Shown one piece after another: positions 25,918 through 35,768 of a stretch of 64,000 nucleotides of DNA. The notes beneath the pieces were generated by a model. The model did not search any database and had not been told where the DNA came from. It saw nothing but the letters and a program-made list of their open reading frames with translations. Each line of letters opens with the position of its first letter. Positions within the stretch are counted from its first letter, which is position 1. This DNA is from Saccharophagus degradans 2-40 (GTDB lineage: Bacteria; Pseudomonadota; Gammaproteobacteria; Pseudomonadales; Cellvibrionaceae). The translations under genes and the position numbers were made by a program. Location of the stretch: assembly GCF_000013665.1 (NCBI RefSeq), contig NC_007912.1, positions 4,649,684 to 4,713,683 of the forward strand. Reading direction: 5' to 3'.

Positions 25918-27438
25918 ATGCGGAATAAATTACATCTATTAACGCTGGCGGCGTGTGTTGCGCTTGCGGCTTGTGGCGGGGGCTCTTCAACTAAGGAAGG
26001 CGGTTCGTCTTCTAGCTCTTCGAGCAGTAGCTCTAGCAGCTCATCCAGCAGTTCTAGTTCGTCTAGTAGCAGCTCTAGCTCATCTAGCTCTAGTTCTTCA
26101 TCGAGCTCATCCAGTTCTTCTAGCTCCTCGTCTAGCTCTAGCTCGTCTAGCAGTTCTAGCGGTGGGTTAATTCCCAACGCAACCATAAACGGCACCGCTT
26201 ACTGTCGCAGTAACGATTCCGACCCCGATGGGGATGGCTGGGGTTGGGAGAATGCGAGTAGCTGCGTGATATACGGCTCAGCGCAAGACCCAGGTGTGGG
26301 CGATTTGGCATATTGCGTCATTGGCGCAGATACCCCCAGCTTCTGCACTACCGATAACGGTAGCTGGGGCTATGAGAATGGCGCAGAGTGCTTATCGCGC
26401 AGCTTGTGCCCAGGGGTAATGGAGCGCACTCAAACGGCCATGAGCGATACGCCGGTAAACCCTAACGCCAATACCACCACCAAGGCTGTTTACACTTACC
26501 TTAAGCAGCAATGGGGCAGCAAAATGCTAACCGGGCAGATGGATTTGACCTGGAAGGACAGCATTGATGAGTACCAGCGCGTAATTAACGATACCGGCAA
26601 AGCCCCCGCAATTATGGGCTACGACTATATGAATTACGGTATTGAGAGCAGTTTTATTAGTGGCCTTGAGCAAACAGAAGAAGCTATTGTCCACTGGCAG
26701 CGCGGCGGCTTAGTGACTTTTGCTTGGCACTGGCGAGACCCGAACGTAAGCGGTAGTAACATTGGCGAGTTTTATACGGCTGATACGAGCTTTCAAATCC
26801 CAATTGCCAATGGTCAACTGGATGAAAGCAGTCAGAGCTTTATAAATATGCAGGCCGATATCGATATGATAGCGGCAGAGCTGCAAAAGCTAGAAGATGC
26901 CGGCGCTGTGGTGCTGTGGCGCCCCTTGCACGAAGCTTCTGGCGGTTGGTTCTGGTGGGGCCGTACGCGTACCGATTCGGTATCTGCCGCTTATGCACAA
27001 GTGCTGTTGTGGCGCCACATGTACACCCGCCTTACTGATCATCACGGTTTAGATAATTTACTTTGGGTGTGGAACGGGCAAAACAGCGCTTGGTACCCAG
27101 GCGATGAATATGCCGATATTGTAAGTCACGACATTTACGACGGCGCGAAAAATTACGAGTCGCAATTAGCCGTATATAACGATACGAAAAACACCCCCAT
27201 GCAAACCAAAATGGTGGCGCTAAGCGAGAACAGTAATATTCCCGACCCAGATGCCATGCAGGCCGATGGCGCTTGGTGGTTGTGGTTTATGGTGTGGAAC
27301 GACTCGGATACCGCGGAAGGCGTAACCCACGAAAACAACTTTTGGACAGGTGAATATTACAACTCTAACGCCCATAAGCAGCATGTTTACAATCATGAGC
27401 TGGTTATTACGCTGGATGAGTTACCTAGCTTTGACTAG
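25918..27438 (+). CDS. GH26 beta-mannanase lipoprotein with polyserine linker and two CBM10-like modules
   Basis: 506 residues. The signal peptide ends in a lipobox (LAAC at about 17-20), predicting an outer-membrane lipoprotein. Residues about 30-82 are an almost pure serine linker. Two short Cys/Trp modules follow (TAYCRSNDSDPDGDGWGWEN and AYCVIGADTPSFC...WGYEN), like CBM10 cellulose-binding domains. The GH26 domain fills the rest: acid/base Glu in WRPLHEASGGWFWWG (near 338) and nucleophile Glu in VALSENSN (near 436). It would hydrolyse beta-1,4-mannan at the cell surface. Polyserine linkers are a hallmark of Saccharophagus-like bacteria. Beta-mannanase is the best guess within GH26. Confidence 0.88.
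   Translation: MRNKLHLLTLAACVALAACGGGSSTKEGGSSSSSSSSSSSSSSSSSSSSSSSSSSSSSSSSSSSSSSSSSSSSSSSSSSSSGGLIPNATINGTAYCRSNDSDPDGDGWGWENASSCVIYGSAQDPGVGDLAYCVIGADTPSFCTTDNGSWGYENGAECLSRSLCPGVMERTQTAMSDTPVNPNANTTTKAVYTYLKQQWGSKMLTGQMDLTWKDSIDEYQRVINDTGKAPAIMGYDYMNYGIESSFISGLEQTEEAIVHWQRGGLVTFAWHWRDPNVSGSNIGEFYTADTSFQIPIANGQLDESSQSFINMQADIDMIAAELQKLEDAGAVVLWRPLHEASGGWFWWGRTRTDSVSAAYAQVLLWRHMYTRLTDHHGLDNLLWVWNGQNSAWYPGDEYADIVSHDIYDGAKNYESQLAVYNDTKNTPMQTKMVALSENSNIPDPDAMQADGAWWLWFMVWNDSDTAEGVTHENNFWTGEYYNSNAHKQHVYNHELVITLDELPSFD
26003..26161 (+). repeat. Low-complexity serine-codon tract
   Basis: About 53 Ser codons in a row using a mixture of TCx and AGy, so the DNA is not a simple repeat. Mixed usage indicates selection for serine itself rather than recent slippage. 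Confidence 0.85.
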
Positions 27439-27466
27439 CGTTTAAAAAGCTAACTTGTGCAATATA

Positions 27467-27495
27467 AAAAGGGTGCCTTTTGCGAGGCACTCCAG
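27467..27495 (+). terminator. Hairpin after the GH26 gene
   Basis: AGGGTGCCT-TTTGCG-AGGCACTCC (27471-27494), stem near-perfect but without a T tract. It is nearly the same sequence as the stronger hairpin at 27788-27811. Confidence 0.5.
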
Positions 27496-27550
27496 TTTAT
27501 TGATAAACCCCTCTATTATATTTGCGAAGAACTTGATCATTCTAAATCCG

Positions 27551-27750
27551 TAAATTCTTAGGGTGAAAGCTCAAAAAACGTATGAATATGACCGCCATGG
27601 ATGGTGGAAATGCCGTTTTTGCAGGAGCAAAAAACGGTGTCCCTATAACTTGCTCAATTCGTCCCGACAACTGCTCCTGCGTTGTTCTAACATCGCCATC
27701 CGTGGCGAAGCATGAATTGAGCATTTTTGATCTTTCACCCTAAGAATTTA
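27551..27750. mobile_element. 200-bp MITE-like element with perfect 19-bp terminal inverted repeats
   Basis: TAAATTCTTAGGGTGAAAG at 27551-27569 and its exact complement at 27732-27750 bound a 200-bp segment with no supportable ORF. Inside are further inverted pairs (GCTCAATTC/GAATTGAGC, TGCAGGAGCA/TGCTCCTGC, CGCCATGGATGG/CCATCCGTGGCG), so the transcript could fold extensively. No target duplication is evident in the immediate flanks. The element sits between two near-identical terminator hairpins. Confidence 0.75.
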
Positions 27751-27785
27751 CTCGCTGTGTTGCTTGGGGAAGGTTTGTCATCACT

Positions 27786-27816
27786 CTGAAGGGTGCCTGT
27801 TGCGAGGCACCCTTTT
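27786..27816 (+). terminator. Rho-independent terminator, bidirectional
   Basis: GGGTGCCT-GTTGCG-AGGCACCC followed by TTTTTAC. It can serve the GH26 transcript and, in reverse, the convergent 249-residue gene. Confidence 0.8.
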
Positions 27817-27899
27817 TACTTTCTAACTCGCTTTTTGCACCCACTGTTTTACAGGCTTTGCTTAGCTATAGAAGCAAAGCCCTATTAATTAAACGCTTG

Positions 27900-28649
27900 C
27901 TACTTATGGCGATAATTTGCCATTTGCACCACATTACTAGGGATTGGTTCGCTATCTGTCATTTCGAGGGTAGGTAAAAACGGGTTGGGGAAATCACCGC
28001 GGCGGGTTTGTTCGTACCTATCTTTAGCTAGGCCGCTAGCAAACCTAAATAGAGCGTCGTCTAACATGCGCTCCATGGGGTAAAAGTGCTCTATTTTGCC
28101 GTTAGCATCTTTACTTTTTTTCTTAAATTGATTGATATGCAAGCCCAATGCTATGGCTCTGTCATCGTCTAGTGCGGCACCGCCATCCTGATATAGCGTA
28201 TCCGTAACCCACTTGCCGGCATCCGAGGCGTGGCCCTGTACGCTTAAATCGGTATTGCTTACCCAATCAATAGGCTTATCTAGCTCTAAAAACTTCTCTA
28301 TTACTACGTCTACGTCGGCCTCGTCTATTTCGCCACTTACTATCATTAAATTTAATAGTTCGTTGGCCCAACGGCGCAAAATTTCGTTTTCTAAATCCTC
28401 TAAGCGCGGCCTACCAGGGTAGGGAATAATAAGCGTGTATCGGCTAAATGCTTCTACAGCCAGCACCGTAAATAACCCACTGCGCGGCCTGTTTTCTATT
28501 ACATGGCATTGCCAGCATATTTGTTGCGCATTGGTAGTTAACGGTTGGGTGCCTACGCGCTTACCATCGGGGCTTGGAATTCTAGGCGCATCCAGCTTTA
28601 GCCAATTGGCCATCGCTTTCGACGCGGAAAATAAGATGGTGAACTGCAT
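27900..28649 (-). CDS. DUF6933-like protein
   Basis: 249 residues, no signal peptide. The N-terminal part (MQFTILFSASKAMANWLKLD, then ICWQCHVIENRPRSGLFTVL and AVEAFSRYTLIIP) has the pattern I associate with DUF6933: a short basic start, a Trp-rich strand, and 'tnA/avEaTlysvv'-like strand. The C-terminal half is helical and charged. No catalytic motif; function unknown. It converges on the GH26 gene and is downstream of the diguanylate cyclase on the same strand (gap about 75 bp). Confidence 0.5.
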   Translation of the reverse strand: MQFTILFSASKAMANWLKLDAPRIPSPDGKRVGTQPLTTNAQQICWQCHVIENRPRSGLFTVLAVEAFSRYTLIIPYPGRPRLEDLENEILRRWANELLNLMIVSGEIDEADVDVVIEKFLELDKPIDWVSNTDLSVQGHASDAGKWVTDTLYQDGGAALDDDRAIALGLHINQFKKKSKDANGKIEHFYPMERMLDDALFRFASGLAKDRYEQTRRGDFPNPFLPTLEMTDSEPIPSNVVQMANYRHK

Positions 28650-28724
28650 ACAGCCCTCTGTAGGTAATAGAAATGCTTCTTAGGTAGTAGAGTATCCTAC
28701 ACGCTAGCAGGCAGCGGTAAAATA

Positions 28725-30218
28725 CTAATTTACTTTTCGAGAAGGTGTAGGAGCAACGTCTATGGGCACAACGCAACCCGCAGCCACTTGATTGCGGCCT
28801 TGCGCCTTAGCTTGATAAAGCAGTTTATCGGTAGTTTTTAGCCAGCGGTGAATATCTACACCTTCTGAAACGGAGCTAACCCCAATACTAACTGTATATT
28901 TGATTGTATTATCGGAACTGACAGGCAGCTCGGTGGATTCGATAGTAGCGCGAATGCGTTCTGCCATTAGCCCGGCAAGCTCTAGGTTTTGATCGGCCAA
29001 AATAACGGCGAACTCCTCGCCCCCTATGCGCGCAAACACATCACTATCGCGAATCATGCCTGCAATTTTTTTAGAAAATTGGCGCAACACTTCGTCGCCA
29101 ATATCGTGGCCATAGTGATCATTTACATATTTAAAATGGTCTATATCTAAAATTAGCAGCGACAGTGTGCGCTTTTGCCTCATTAGCTGAATGGCGCGCT
29201 CTTCAAACCCGCGACGGTTATATATTTTAGTAAGGGGGTCTAGCCGCGCCTGTGTTTCTGCCCTACTCCATTTAACACTTAGCTCTCGGTTTCGGCTTTG
29301 GGTGCACCAAAATACCAGCGAGATAACCATGTTAAAGGCAAGAAACAACTGAATTAACCCTAATTGAATTGGCGCGGCAAAATGCGCACCCGGGCCAACC
29401 TGCCACATATAGGCAGAAGAGGTAATAGTAGCAATAACCAAGTTAACCACAATTACACCAAAAAGACTTAGCCTATAAGCGGCCATAAAACATATGCCGG
29501 TAAGCAAATACAACAACGGTAAACCGGATGCATACACTGCCAAGCTAGCTGTAGCGGCCCCTACAATGCCTACCACAAGCTTGTAGCCATCGTTATTTAA
29601 CAGGTTGCGCCAGTGAGTGATATTTACTATTAATACCAATGGCGTAAGCAGCAATATGCCTATCGAATCGCCCAGCCACCAGGTTAACCATACTCGCGAA
29701 AACGCTCCGCTTTCTACAAGCCCAGCTAAAGCGAGCGCACTTACGCCAATTGTAGGGCTCACCACCCAAAATAATGCAATTACAGAGAACGCAATGACAT
29801 CTTGCACTTGCTTAAATACTCGCTCGCGGCCGCGCACAGCACTTAACAGCTTGCAACTTATTAATACAGCTATAACCTCACCCACACCAATGGCTATACC
29901 GGCTAGTACTGCAGCAAAGCTAGGCTGACTGAATAGTAAAGGTAGGGTATTTGCGAGGGTAGCAGCAACAAATATGGAGGGGTAAGTGCGGCGTCCCCAG
30001 AGAATGGCTACCCCCCAAGCTAGCCCTGCGGCAGGGTATAGGGGTGTGACATTACTTGGGGCAACAGCTAGCAGCATACTCGCCCCTGCTAATGCGAGGT
30101 AAGCCAATATAAACGGTACACTATGCCTAAATCCTAACCTAACCAATATTCCCATCCATACTTGCGCCTCTGGGAGGTTTTCCAATAAACCTACACTATG
30201 TAGGTGTTTAACATTCAC
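28725..30218 (-). CDS. MASE1-GGDEF diguanylate cyclase
   Basis: 497 residues. The first ~300 contain about eight transmembrane helices with the MASE1-type motif PLYPAAGLAWGVAILWG. A GGDEF domain follows: DPLTKIYNRRGFEERA, LDIDHFKYVNDHYGHDIGD, active-site GGEEF near residue 400, and the IGVSS motif. All elements for cyclic-di-GMP synthesis are present. An inhibitory RxxD is not evident before GGEEF (RDSDVFARIGGEEF contains RDSD; a RxxD I-site is possible). It would link a membrane signal to c-di-GMP, for example surface or biofilm behaviour on polysaccharide. Confidence 0.9.
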   Translation of the reverse strand: MNVKHLHSVGLLENLPEAQVWMGILVRLGFRHSVPFILAYLALAGASMLLAVAPSNVTPLYPAAGLAWGVAILWGRRTYPSIFVAATLANTLPLLFSQPSFAAVLAGIAIGVGEVIAVLISCKLLSAVRGRERVFKQVQDVIAFSVIALFWVVSPTIGVSALALAGLVESGAFSRVWLTWWLGDSIGILLLTPLVLIVNITHWRNLLNNDGYKLVVGIVGAATASLAVYASGLPLLYLLTGICFMAAYRLSLFGVIVVNLVIATITSSAYMWQVGPGAHFAAPIQLGLIQLFLAFNMVISLVFWCTQSRNRELSVKWSRAETQARLDPLTKIYNRRGFEERAIQLMRQKRTLSLLILDIDHFKYVNDHYGHDIGDEVLRQFSKKIAGMIRDSDVFARIGGEEFAVILADQNLELAGLMAERIRATIESTELPVSSDNTIKYTVSIGVSSVSEGVDIHRWLKTTDKLLYQAKAQGRNQVAAGCVVPIDVAPTPSRKVN

Positions 30219-30235
30219 AGATATATTAGTTCAAA

Positions 30236-30664
30236 TTAGCTAAAAACTACTTCTAGAAGCCTTAAATCAAAAAATAAAACCGCATTTGGCCCTATTTTAT
30301 TGCCTACGCCACGCTTGCCCCAGGCCAACTCTGGAGGCACTGCAAACTCATAGCGCCCACCTACCTGCGCTAGCTGTAACCCCTCTTGAATACCAAGTAT
30401 AGCTTCCTTCAGCGCAAAGTGATCTGGCATACCAGCTTGATAGGTATCAGCTATTACTTTGCCATCTGCCGTTAGTATGCGCTGATTAACGACCACTGTA
30501 TCGGTAATTTGCGGCTGCAGACCATCGCCTTTTTCCAGTTCGCGCATATATAAGCCCGACGGTAGTGCCACTACCCCAGGTTTACGCGCATATTTTTCTA
30601 AAAAGCCCTCGCTGGCTTTTCTATTTTGCCCCGAAGAGCCTTTGTTTAATTTTTTACCTTTCAT
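30236..30664 (-). CDS. FKBP-type peptidyl-prolyl isomerase
   Basis: 142 residues, cytoplasmic by the lack of a signal. The FKBP core runs from about residue 40 to the end: VVNQRILTADGKVIADTYQ, IQEGLQLAQVGGRYEFAVPPELAWGKRG, and ending FFDLRLLEV, which is the family C-terminus. The N-terminal ~30 residues are basic and Gly/Ser/Lys-rich. It lies 17 bp upstream of the diguanylate cyclase on the same strand, so the two are probably co-transcribed. Confidence 0.85.
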   Translation of the reverse strand: MKGKKLNKGSSGQNRKASEGFLEKYARKPGVVALPSGLYMRELEKGDGLQPQITDTVVVNQRILTADGKVIADTYQAGMPDHFALKEAILGIQEGLQLAQVGGRYEFAVPPELAWGKRGVGNKIGPNAVLFFDLRLLEVVFS

Positions 30665-30745
30665 GGGCGCCTAGTTTTAATTTCGTGCATATAAAAGAGT
30701 TAGCTCACCATAATAAACCACCCCGCCAGTATTTAAGCCCAATAA

Positions 30746-31465
<720 letters not shown>

Positions 31466-31529
31466 TTGCACATTTTGCGTACACTGCGCAACCCATTTTT
31501 ACTATGCAACATCTCACTGGATTACCAAA

Positions 31530-31802
31530 ATGGCACGAATTACTGTAGAAGATTGTTTAGATTACGTTGATAACCGCTTTGAATTAGTGATTGTAGGCAG
31601 CAAACGTGCTCGCCAAATTGCTACTCAAGGTAAAGAGCCACTAGTAGCGCCAGAGAACGATAAACCAACCGTTATCGCTTTGCGCGAAATTGAATTGGGC
31701 TTAATCGACGATGCGTTCCTAGCTGCAACTGACGCAGAACCCGTAGAACACTTCGCAGAGCCATCTGAAGAGAACGCGGATAACCTTTACCCCGAAGCCT
31801 AA
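31530..31802 (+). CDS. rpoZ: RNA polymerase omega subunit
   Basis: 90 residues. [20 protein letters not shown] and [13 protein letters not shown] are the canonical omega motifs. Omega assists assembly of RNA polymerase and forms part of a ppGpp site. It is located between gmk and spoT as in most gammaproteobacteria, linking polymerase with ppGpp metabolism. Confidence 0.97.
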   Translation: MARITVEDCLDYVDNRFELVIVGSKRARQIATQGKEPLVAPENDKPTVIALREIELGLIDDAFLAATDAEPVEHFAEPSEENADNLYPEA

Positions 31803-31825
31803 TATTAAAGGAGGCCAGTTACACT

Positions 31826-33934
31826 TTGCTCACCATTGATTCGCTGAGTCATAGACTGTCCTCCTATCTGGAACCCACCCAGATTAACCGGGTTAAGCGC
31901 GCGTACTACTACGCAGAGCAAGCCCACACAGGCCAGTATCGCCGCAGTGGCGAACCCTATATTACCCATCCTCTTGCGGTAGCTAATATTCTTGCGTCTG
32001 TGCATATGGATCATCAAAGCTTGATGGCCGCCATGCTGCACGATGTAATTGAAGATACCGGTATAGGCAAACAAGCTATTGCCGATCAATTTGGCTCCAC
32101 CGTTGCCGATATAGTCGACGGCGTAAGTAAACTAGCCAAAATCGAATACGAAACCCAAGCGGAAAAGCAGGCCAAAAACTTCCAAAAAATGGCCCTTGCT
32201 ATGGCGCAGGATTTGCGCGTAATTGTTGTGAAGTTATCCGACCGATTACACAACATGCGCACCTTAGGTGCCCTCCCCCCCGAAAAAAAGCGCCGCATAG
32301 CCAAAGAAACCTTAGAAATTTATGCCCCCATTGCCCACCGTTTGGGCATGAACGACTGGCGTATAGAGTTTGAAGACCGCGGCTTTGCGGCCATGCACCC
32401 GCTGCGCGCGTCTCGCCTACAGGCATCCCTTAGCGAAGTGCGCGGTAACCGCAAAGCGTTAGTAGAAAAAATTCAATCGGGCATAGAAACAAGACTACAG
32501 CGCGAGAATATCGACGGCTTGGTTATTGGCCGCGAAAAGCACCTGTACAGCATTTACAACAAAATGCGCAGCAAACATAAATCTTTCAAAGAGATTATGG
32601 ATGTATACGCATTTCGCATAATTGTGGAAGATATAGACACCTGCTACCGCGCACTCGGTGCTATCCACAACCTATACAAGCCTAAACCGGGCGAATTTAA
32701 AGATTACATCGCCATCCCCAAAGAGAATGGCTACCAGTCGCTACACACCATTGTAATTGGTGTGCGCGGCGTGCCCATCGAAGTGCAAATTCGCACCAAA
32801 GAGATGGATGAGCTATCTAGCCGTGGTGTAGCCGCCCACTGGCTGTATAAATCTAACGATGTTAATTCCGTGCACTCAGGTAGTTACGATCGCGCTAACC
32901 GCTGGATAAAACGCCTGCTAGAAATTCAAGAGCACACCAATAGTTCGGTTGAGTTCGTCGAAAACGTTAAAATCGATTTATTCCGCGATGAAGTGTATGT
33001 GTTTACCCCTAAAGGCGCGATTATAGAACTACCCGCCGGCGCAACACCCGTCGACTTCGCATTTGGCGTACACACGCAAGTGGGCAATACCTGTGTGGCC
33101 TGTCGTATTAACGATCGCCCCGCCCCGCTATCGCAAGTATTAGAAAGCGGCCAAAAAGTTAAAATTATTACCTCCGAGAATTCACAGCCCAACCCTAATT
33201 GGCTCAACTTTGTCGTAACCGCTAAAGCGCGCAGCGCCATTCGCCACTACCTCAAAAACCAACGCCATATGGAGTCGGTGGAGCTGGGCAAACGCATGCT
33301 AATGCGCGCGCTGGCAAACTTAGATATAAATTTAGAAGAACTAAACGAACAGCAACAAGGCTACTTGTGCGAGCAAACCCAAGTGGCAAGTATGGAAGAG
33401 CTGTACGAAAGCATTGGCTTTGGCAATAAAGCCGCCTACAGCGTGGCAAAAATATTACAGCCCGAATCCGACACCAGCAGCGATACCCTAGCGCCTATTA
33501 CTATCGATTCTGCCGATAGCCTGCTTATTAGCTTTGCGCGCTGTTGCCGCCCCATACCGGGCGACCCTATCATCGGCCATATGAGTACCGGCAAGGGCAT
33601 TGTGGTTCACCGCGATAGCTGTAAAAACGTCACCGACCTTGTAAGCAAGAAAGAGAATATTTCTACTATTAACTGGTCCGCACAGGTTGCCGGCGAGTTC
33701 TTAACAGAAATTAGGGTGGAAGTTAAATCTGAGCGCGGCATTATTGCCACACTGGCCACGCGCATAGCTCAAACCGGCACCAGCATTGAAGGCATACAAG
33801 TAGAAGAACGCGATGCCGAAAGCAGTGTTATTACGCTAGTCATTGCGGTTAATAACCGCATTCATCTCGCCAACGTTATGCGCTCTATTCGCACTATGCG
33901 ATCTGTAGCTCGCGTTTCACGCGGCAAAAATTAA
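31826..33934 (+). CDS. spoT: Bifunctional (p)ppGpp synthetase/hydrolase SpoT, TTG start
   Basis: 702 residues. An N-terminal HD hydrolase domain (THPLAVANIL, MLHDVIEDT near residue 70), a RelA/SpoT synthetase region (GREKHLYSIYNKMRSK, YAFRIIVED, YKPKPGEFKDYIAIPKENGY), a TGS domain (YVFTPKGAIIELPAGATPVD), a conserved C-terminal RCCRPIPGDPIIG and a terminal ACT domain are all visible. The TTG at 31826 follows a perfect AGGAGG by 11 nt; no ATG lies nearby in frame before LTIDSLSHRLSSYL, the usual N-terminus. Controls the stringent response. Confidence 0.96.
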   Translation: MLTIDSLSHRLSSYLEPTQINRVKRAYYYAEQAHTGQYRRSGEPYITHPLAVANILASVHMDHQSLMAAMLHDVIEDTGIGKQAIADQFGSTVADIVDGVSKLAKIEYETQAEKQAKNFQKMALAMAQDLRVIVVKLSDRLHNMRTLGALPPEKKRRIAKETLEIYAPIAHRLGMNDWRIEFEDRGFAAMHPLRASRLQASLSEVRGNRKALVEKIQSGIETRLQRENIDGLVIGREKHLYSIYNKMRSKHKSFKEIMDVYAFRIIVEDIDTCYRALGAIHNLYKPKPGEFKDYIAIPKENGYQSLHTIVIGVRGVPIEVQIRTKEMDELSSRGVAAHWLYKSNDVNSVHSGSYDRANRWIKRLLEIQEHTNSSVEFVENVKIDLFRDEVYVFTPKGAIIELPAGATPVDFAFGVHTQVGNTCVACRINDRPAPLSQVLESGQKVKIITSENSQPNPNWLNFVVTAKARSAIRHYLKNQRHMESVELGKRMLMRALANLDINLEELNEQQQGYLCEQTQVASMEELYESIGFGNKAAYSVAKILQPESDTSSDTLAPITIDSADSLLISFARCCRPIPGDPIIGHMSTGKGIVVHRDSCKNVTDLVSKKENISTINWSAQVAGEFLTEIRVEVKSERGIIATLATRIAQTGTSIEGIQVEERDAESSVITLVIAVNNRIHLANVMRSIRTMRSVARVSRGKN

Positions 33935-33970
33935 TTTACTTAAAACACTTATATTTTTAGGGACACGACT

Positions 33971-34354
33971 ATGCCCAATAAAGCTATTATTCATTCCGAT
34001 AAAGCCCCAAAAGCCATTGGTACATACTCACAGGCAGTTAAAGTTAGCGACACCGTATACCTTTCTGGCCAAATTCCATTAATTCCAGAAACAATGGAAA
34101 TGATCGAAGGCGATTTCGCTGCGCAAGCCACTCAAGTATTTAAAAACTTGCAAGCGGTGTGCGAAGCGGCAAACGGCTCACTTAAAAATATAGTTAAGTT
34201 AAATATTTATTTAACCGACTTGAGCAACTTCCCAATTGTTAACGAAGTGATGAGCCAGTTTTTTGAACAGCCTTACCCTGCTCGTGCAGCAATAGGCATT
34301 AGCGAGCTACCCAAGGGTGCGCTTGTTGAAGCAGACGGTATAGCGGTTATTTAA
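33971..34354 (+). CDS. ridA: RidA (YjgF/UK114) reactive enamine/imine deaminase
   Basis: 127 residues. Hydrolyses reactive enamine/imine intermediates formed by PLP enzymes. Signature: [23 protein letters not shown], and [24 protein letters not shown], with the Arg that binds the carboxylate. It follows spoT by 36 bp, the conserved arrangement, and ends at a strong bidirectional terminator. In pseudomonads recG and oxyR come next; here about 19 kb intervene. Confidence 0.95.
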   Translation: MPNKAIIHSDKAPKAIGTYSQAVKVSDTVYLSGQIPLIPETMEMIEGDFAAQATQVFKNLQAVCEAANGSLKNIVKLNIYLTDLSNFPIVNEVMSQFFEQPYPARAAIGISELPKGALVEADGIAVI

Positions 34355-34375
34355 TAGTTTGCTGTATACCTACTA

Positions 34376-34422
34376 TTTACTGTGTGCCACATTGTTAGAT
34401 TACGGCACACAGTAAAATTTTT
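34376..34422. terminator. Bidirectional terminator between ridA and nhaA
   Basis: TTTACTGTGTGCC (34376-34388) pairs perfectly with GGCACACAGTAAA (34404-34416), followed by ATTTTT. The two genes converge on it. Confidence 0.85.
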
Positions 34423-34428
34423 AATTCA

Positions 34429-35634
34429 TTAAGCCTTTTGCTTAGCACTTCTAAGCACAACAAAGCCTAATACAGCAGACACAAGCGAACCGAACACAAT
34501 GCCTAAGCGCTCATCTATAACGCTGTTAATTCCACTCTCTTGAAACGCTAGCGAGCCAATAAATAAGCTCATAGTAAAACCAATACCACACAACACAGCC
34601 ACACCGTACAAATGCACCCAGCGCATGCCTTTGGGTAATTTTAGCCAGCCAAACAATACACATACACCACAAAACAGAAACACGCCTAACTGCTTACCAA
34701 AAAACAAGCCGCTGGCAATACCTACTGGTACAGAGTGGGTAAAATCTTCTACCCCCATGCCTATAAAACGAATACCTGAGTTAGCGAAGGCAAAAATAGG
34801 CAGAATTAAAAACGCCACCGGCGCGTGTAATTCGTGCTCTAAAAATTTTAATGGCGAAGGTATTTTAATTTCTGGATGAGGGCGCGCGGCTGTCATTGGA
34901 ATAAAAAACGCCAGTATTACACCGCCTAAAGTAGCGTGCACACCAGACTTTAACAGCGCCACCCACATAACCAAACCAATTAGCAGGTAGGCACGCAGAG
35001 TGGTTACGCCACTGCGATTGCAAATAAATAAAATCGCACAGCATATAGCCGCCACCACTAGAGCAAGCATAGAAATTTTCGATGTATAGAAAAACGCAAT
35101 AATTAAAATTGCGCCTATATCGTCGAATACCGCAATGGATGTGAGAAATATTTTAACGGTTACCGGTACTCGGCTACCCAGCAACGCCAGCACACCCAGC
35201 GCAAAGGCAATATCGGTAGCGGCAGGTATTGCCCAGCCAGATAAGGCAAGAGGGTTATCTTTGTTTATCCACCAGTAAATTAACGCTGGCACAAGCATAC
35301 CGCCTATAGCCCCCACAGCCGGCAGTGCAATTTTGCGCGGGTCGGAAAGCTCACCCTCGAGCAACTCGCGCTTTAACTCTAAACCCACCAATAAAAAGAA
35401 CACCGCCATAAGGCCGTCGTTAGTCCATAACAACAATGGTTTTTCTAATGCAAAATCACCGAGGGAAATAATAAAGGGGGTATCGATAAGTAAATCGTAG
35501 TGCCCGTAAAAAGGGCTGTTTGCAAGCAGCATGGCCAGTGCAGCTGCAACAATCAGTAAAATACCGCCAGCAGTTTCTTGCTCAAAAAAACGTTTGATGG
35601 GGTGGGACTTACGAGTTTTCACGGTTCTCCTCAT
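34429..35634 (-). CDS. nhaA: Na+/H+ antiporter NhaA
   Basis: 401 residues, about 12 transmembrane helices. Exports Na+ in exchange for H+ at alkaline pH and in salt, fitting a marine organism. The conserved Asp pair is in AVFDDIGAILIIAFFYTS. FLLVGLELKRELLEGEL, PAATDIAFALGVLALLG and the C-terminal LFIGSLAF are family blocks. Upstream of its start are a palindrome ATGCACTACAGTGCAT (35671-35686) and a doubled CCCTAGGC (35653-35660, 35663-35670), possible regulatory sites. Confidence 0.95.
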   Translation of the reverse strand: MRRTVKTRKSHPIKRFFEQETAGGILLIVAAALAMLLANSPFYGHYDLLIDTPFIISLGDFALEKPLLLWTNDGLMAVFFLLVGLELKRELLEGELSDPRKIALPAVGAIGGMLVPALIYWWINKDNPLALSGWAIPAATDIAFALGVLALLGSRVPVTVKIFLTSIAVFDDIGAILIIAFFYTSKISMLALVVAAICCAILFICNRSGVTTLRAYLLIGLVMWVALLKSGVHATLGGVILAFFIPMTAARPHPEIKIPSPLKFLEHELHAPVAFLILPIFAFANSGIRFIGMGVEDFTHSVPVGIASGLFFGKQLGVFLFCGVCVLFGWLKLPKGMRWVHLYGVAVLCGIGFTMSLFIGSLAFQESGINSVIDERLGIVFGSLVSAVLGFVVLRSAKQKA

Positions 35635-35652
35635 TAAGCAACTAAGTGTTAA

Positions 35653-35686
35653 CCCTAGGCGGCCCTAGGCATGCACTACAGTGCAT
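35653..35686. promoter_or_regulatory. Palindrome and short direct repeat upstream of nhaA
   Basis: Two CCCTAGGC units separated by GG are followed by ATGCACT-AC-AGTGCAT. It lies 20-50 bp before the nhaA start codon. It could be an operator or the 3' hairpin of something read in plus direction (a T run follows at 35686-35690). Confidence 0.3.
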
Positions 35687-35768
35687 TTTTGCAAAAATAA
35701 ACCAAAAGCATATGACAATTTATATTTAGGTCAGGGCTAAACCTATTGTTTCAAGCCTTATGCCTTTG

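Larger units (their letters stand above)
27439..27899. other. Gene-free region between GH26 and DUF6933-like genes
   Basis: The 461 bp contain the two related hairpins and the inverted-repeat element described separately. No additional coding sequence is supportable. Confidence 0.7.

Noticed and set aside
25884-26195. Minus-strand frame rich in Glu, Leu and Asp opposite the GH26 gene
   Set aside because: It is the complement of the serine tract; composition is dictated by the polyserine codons and there is no ribosome site.
27542-27724. 60-codon frame inside the 200-bp inverted-repeat element
   Set aside because: It follows from the repeat structure and has no start signal.
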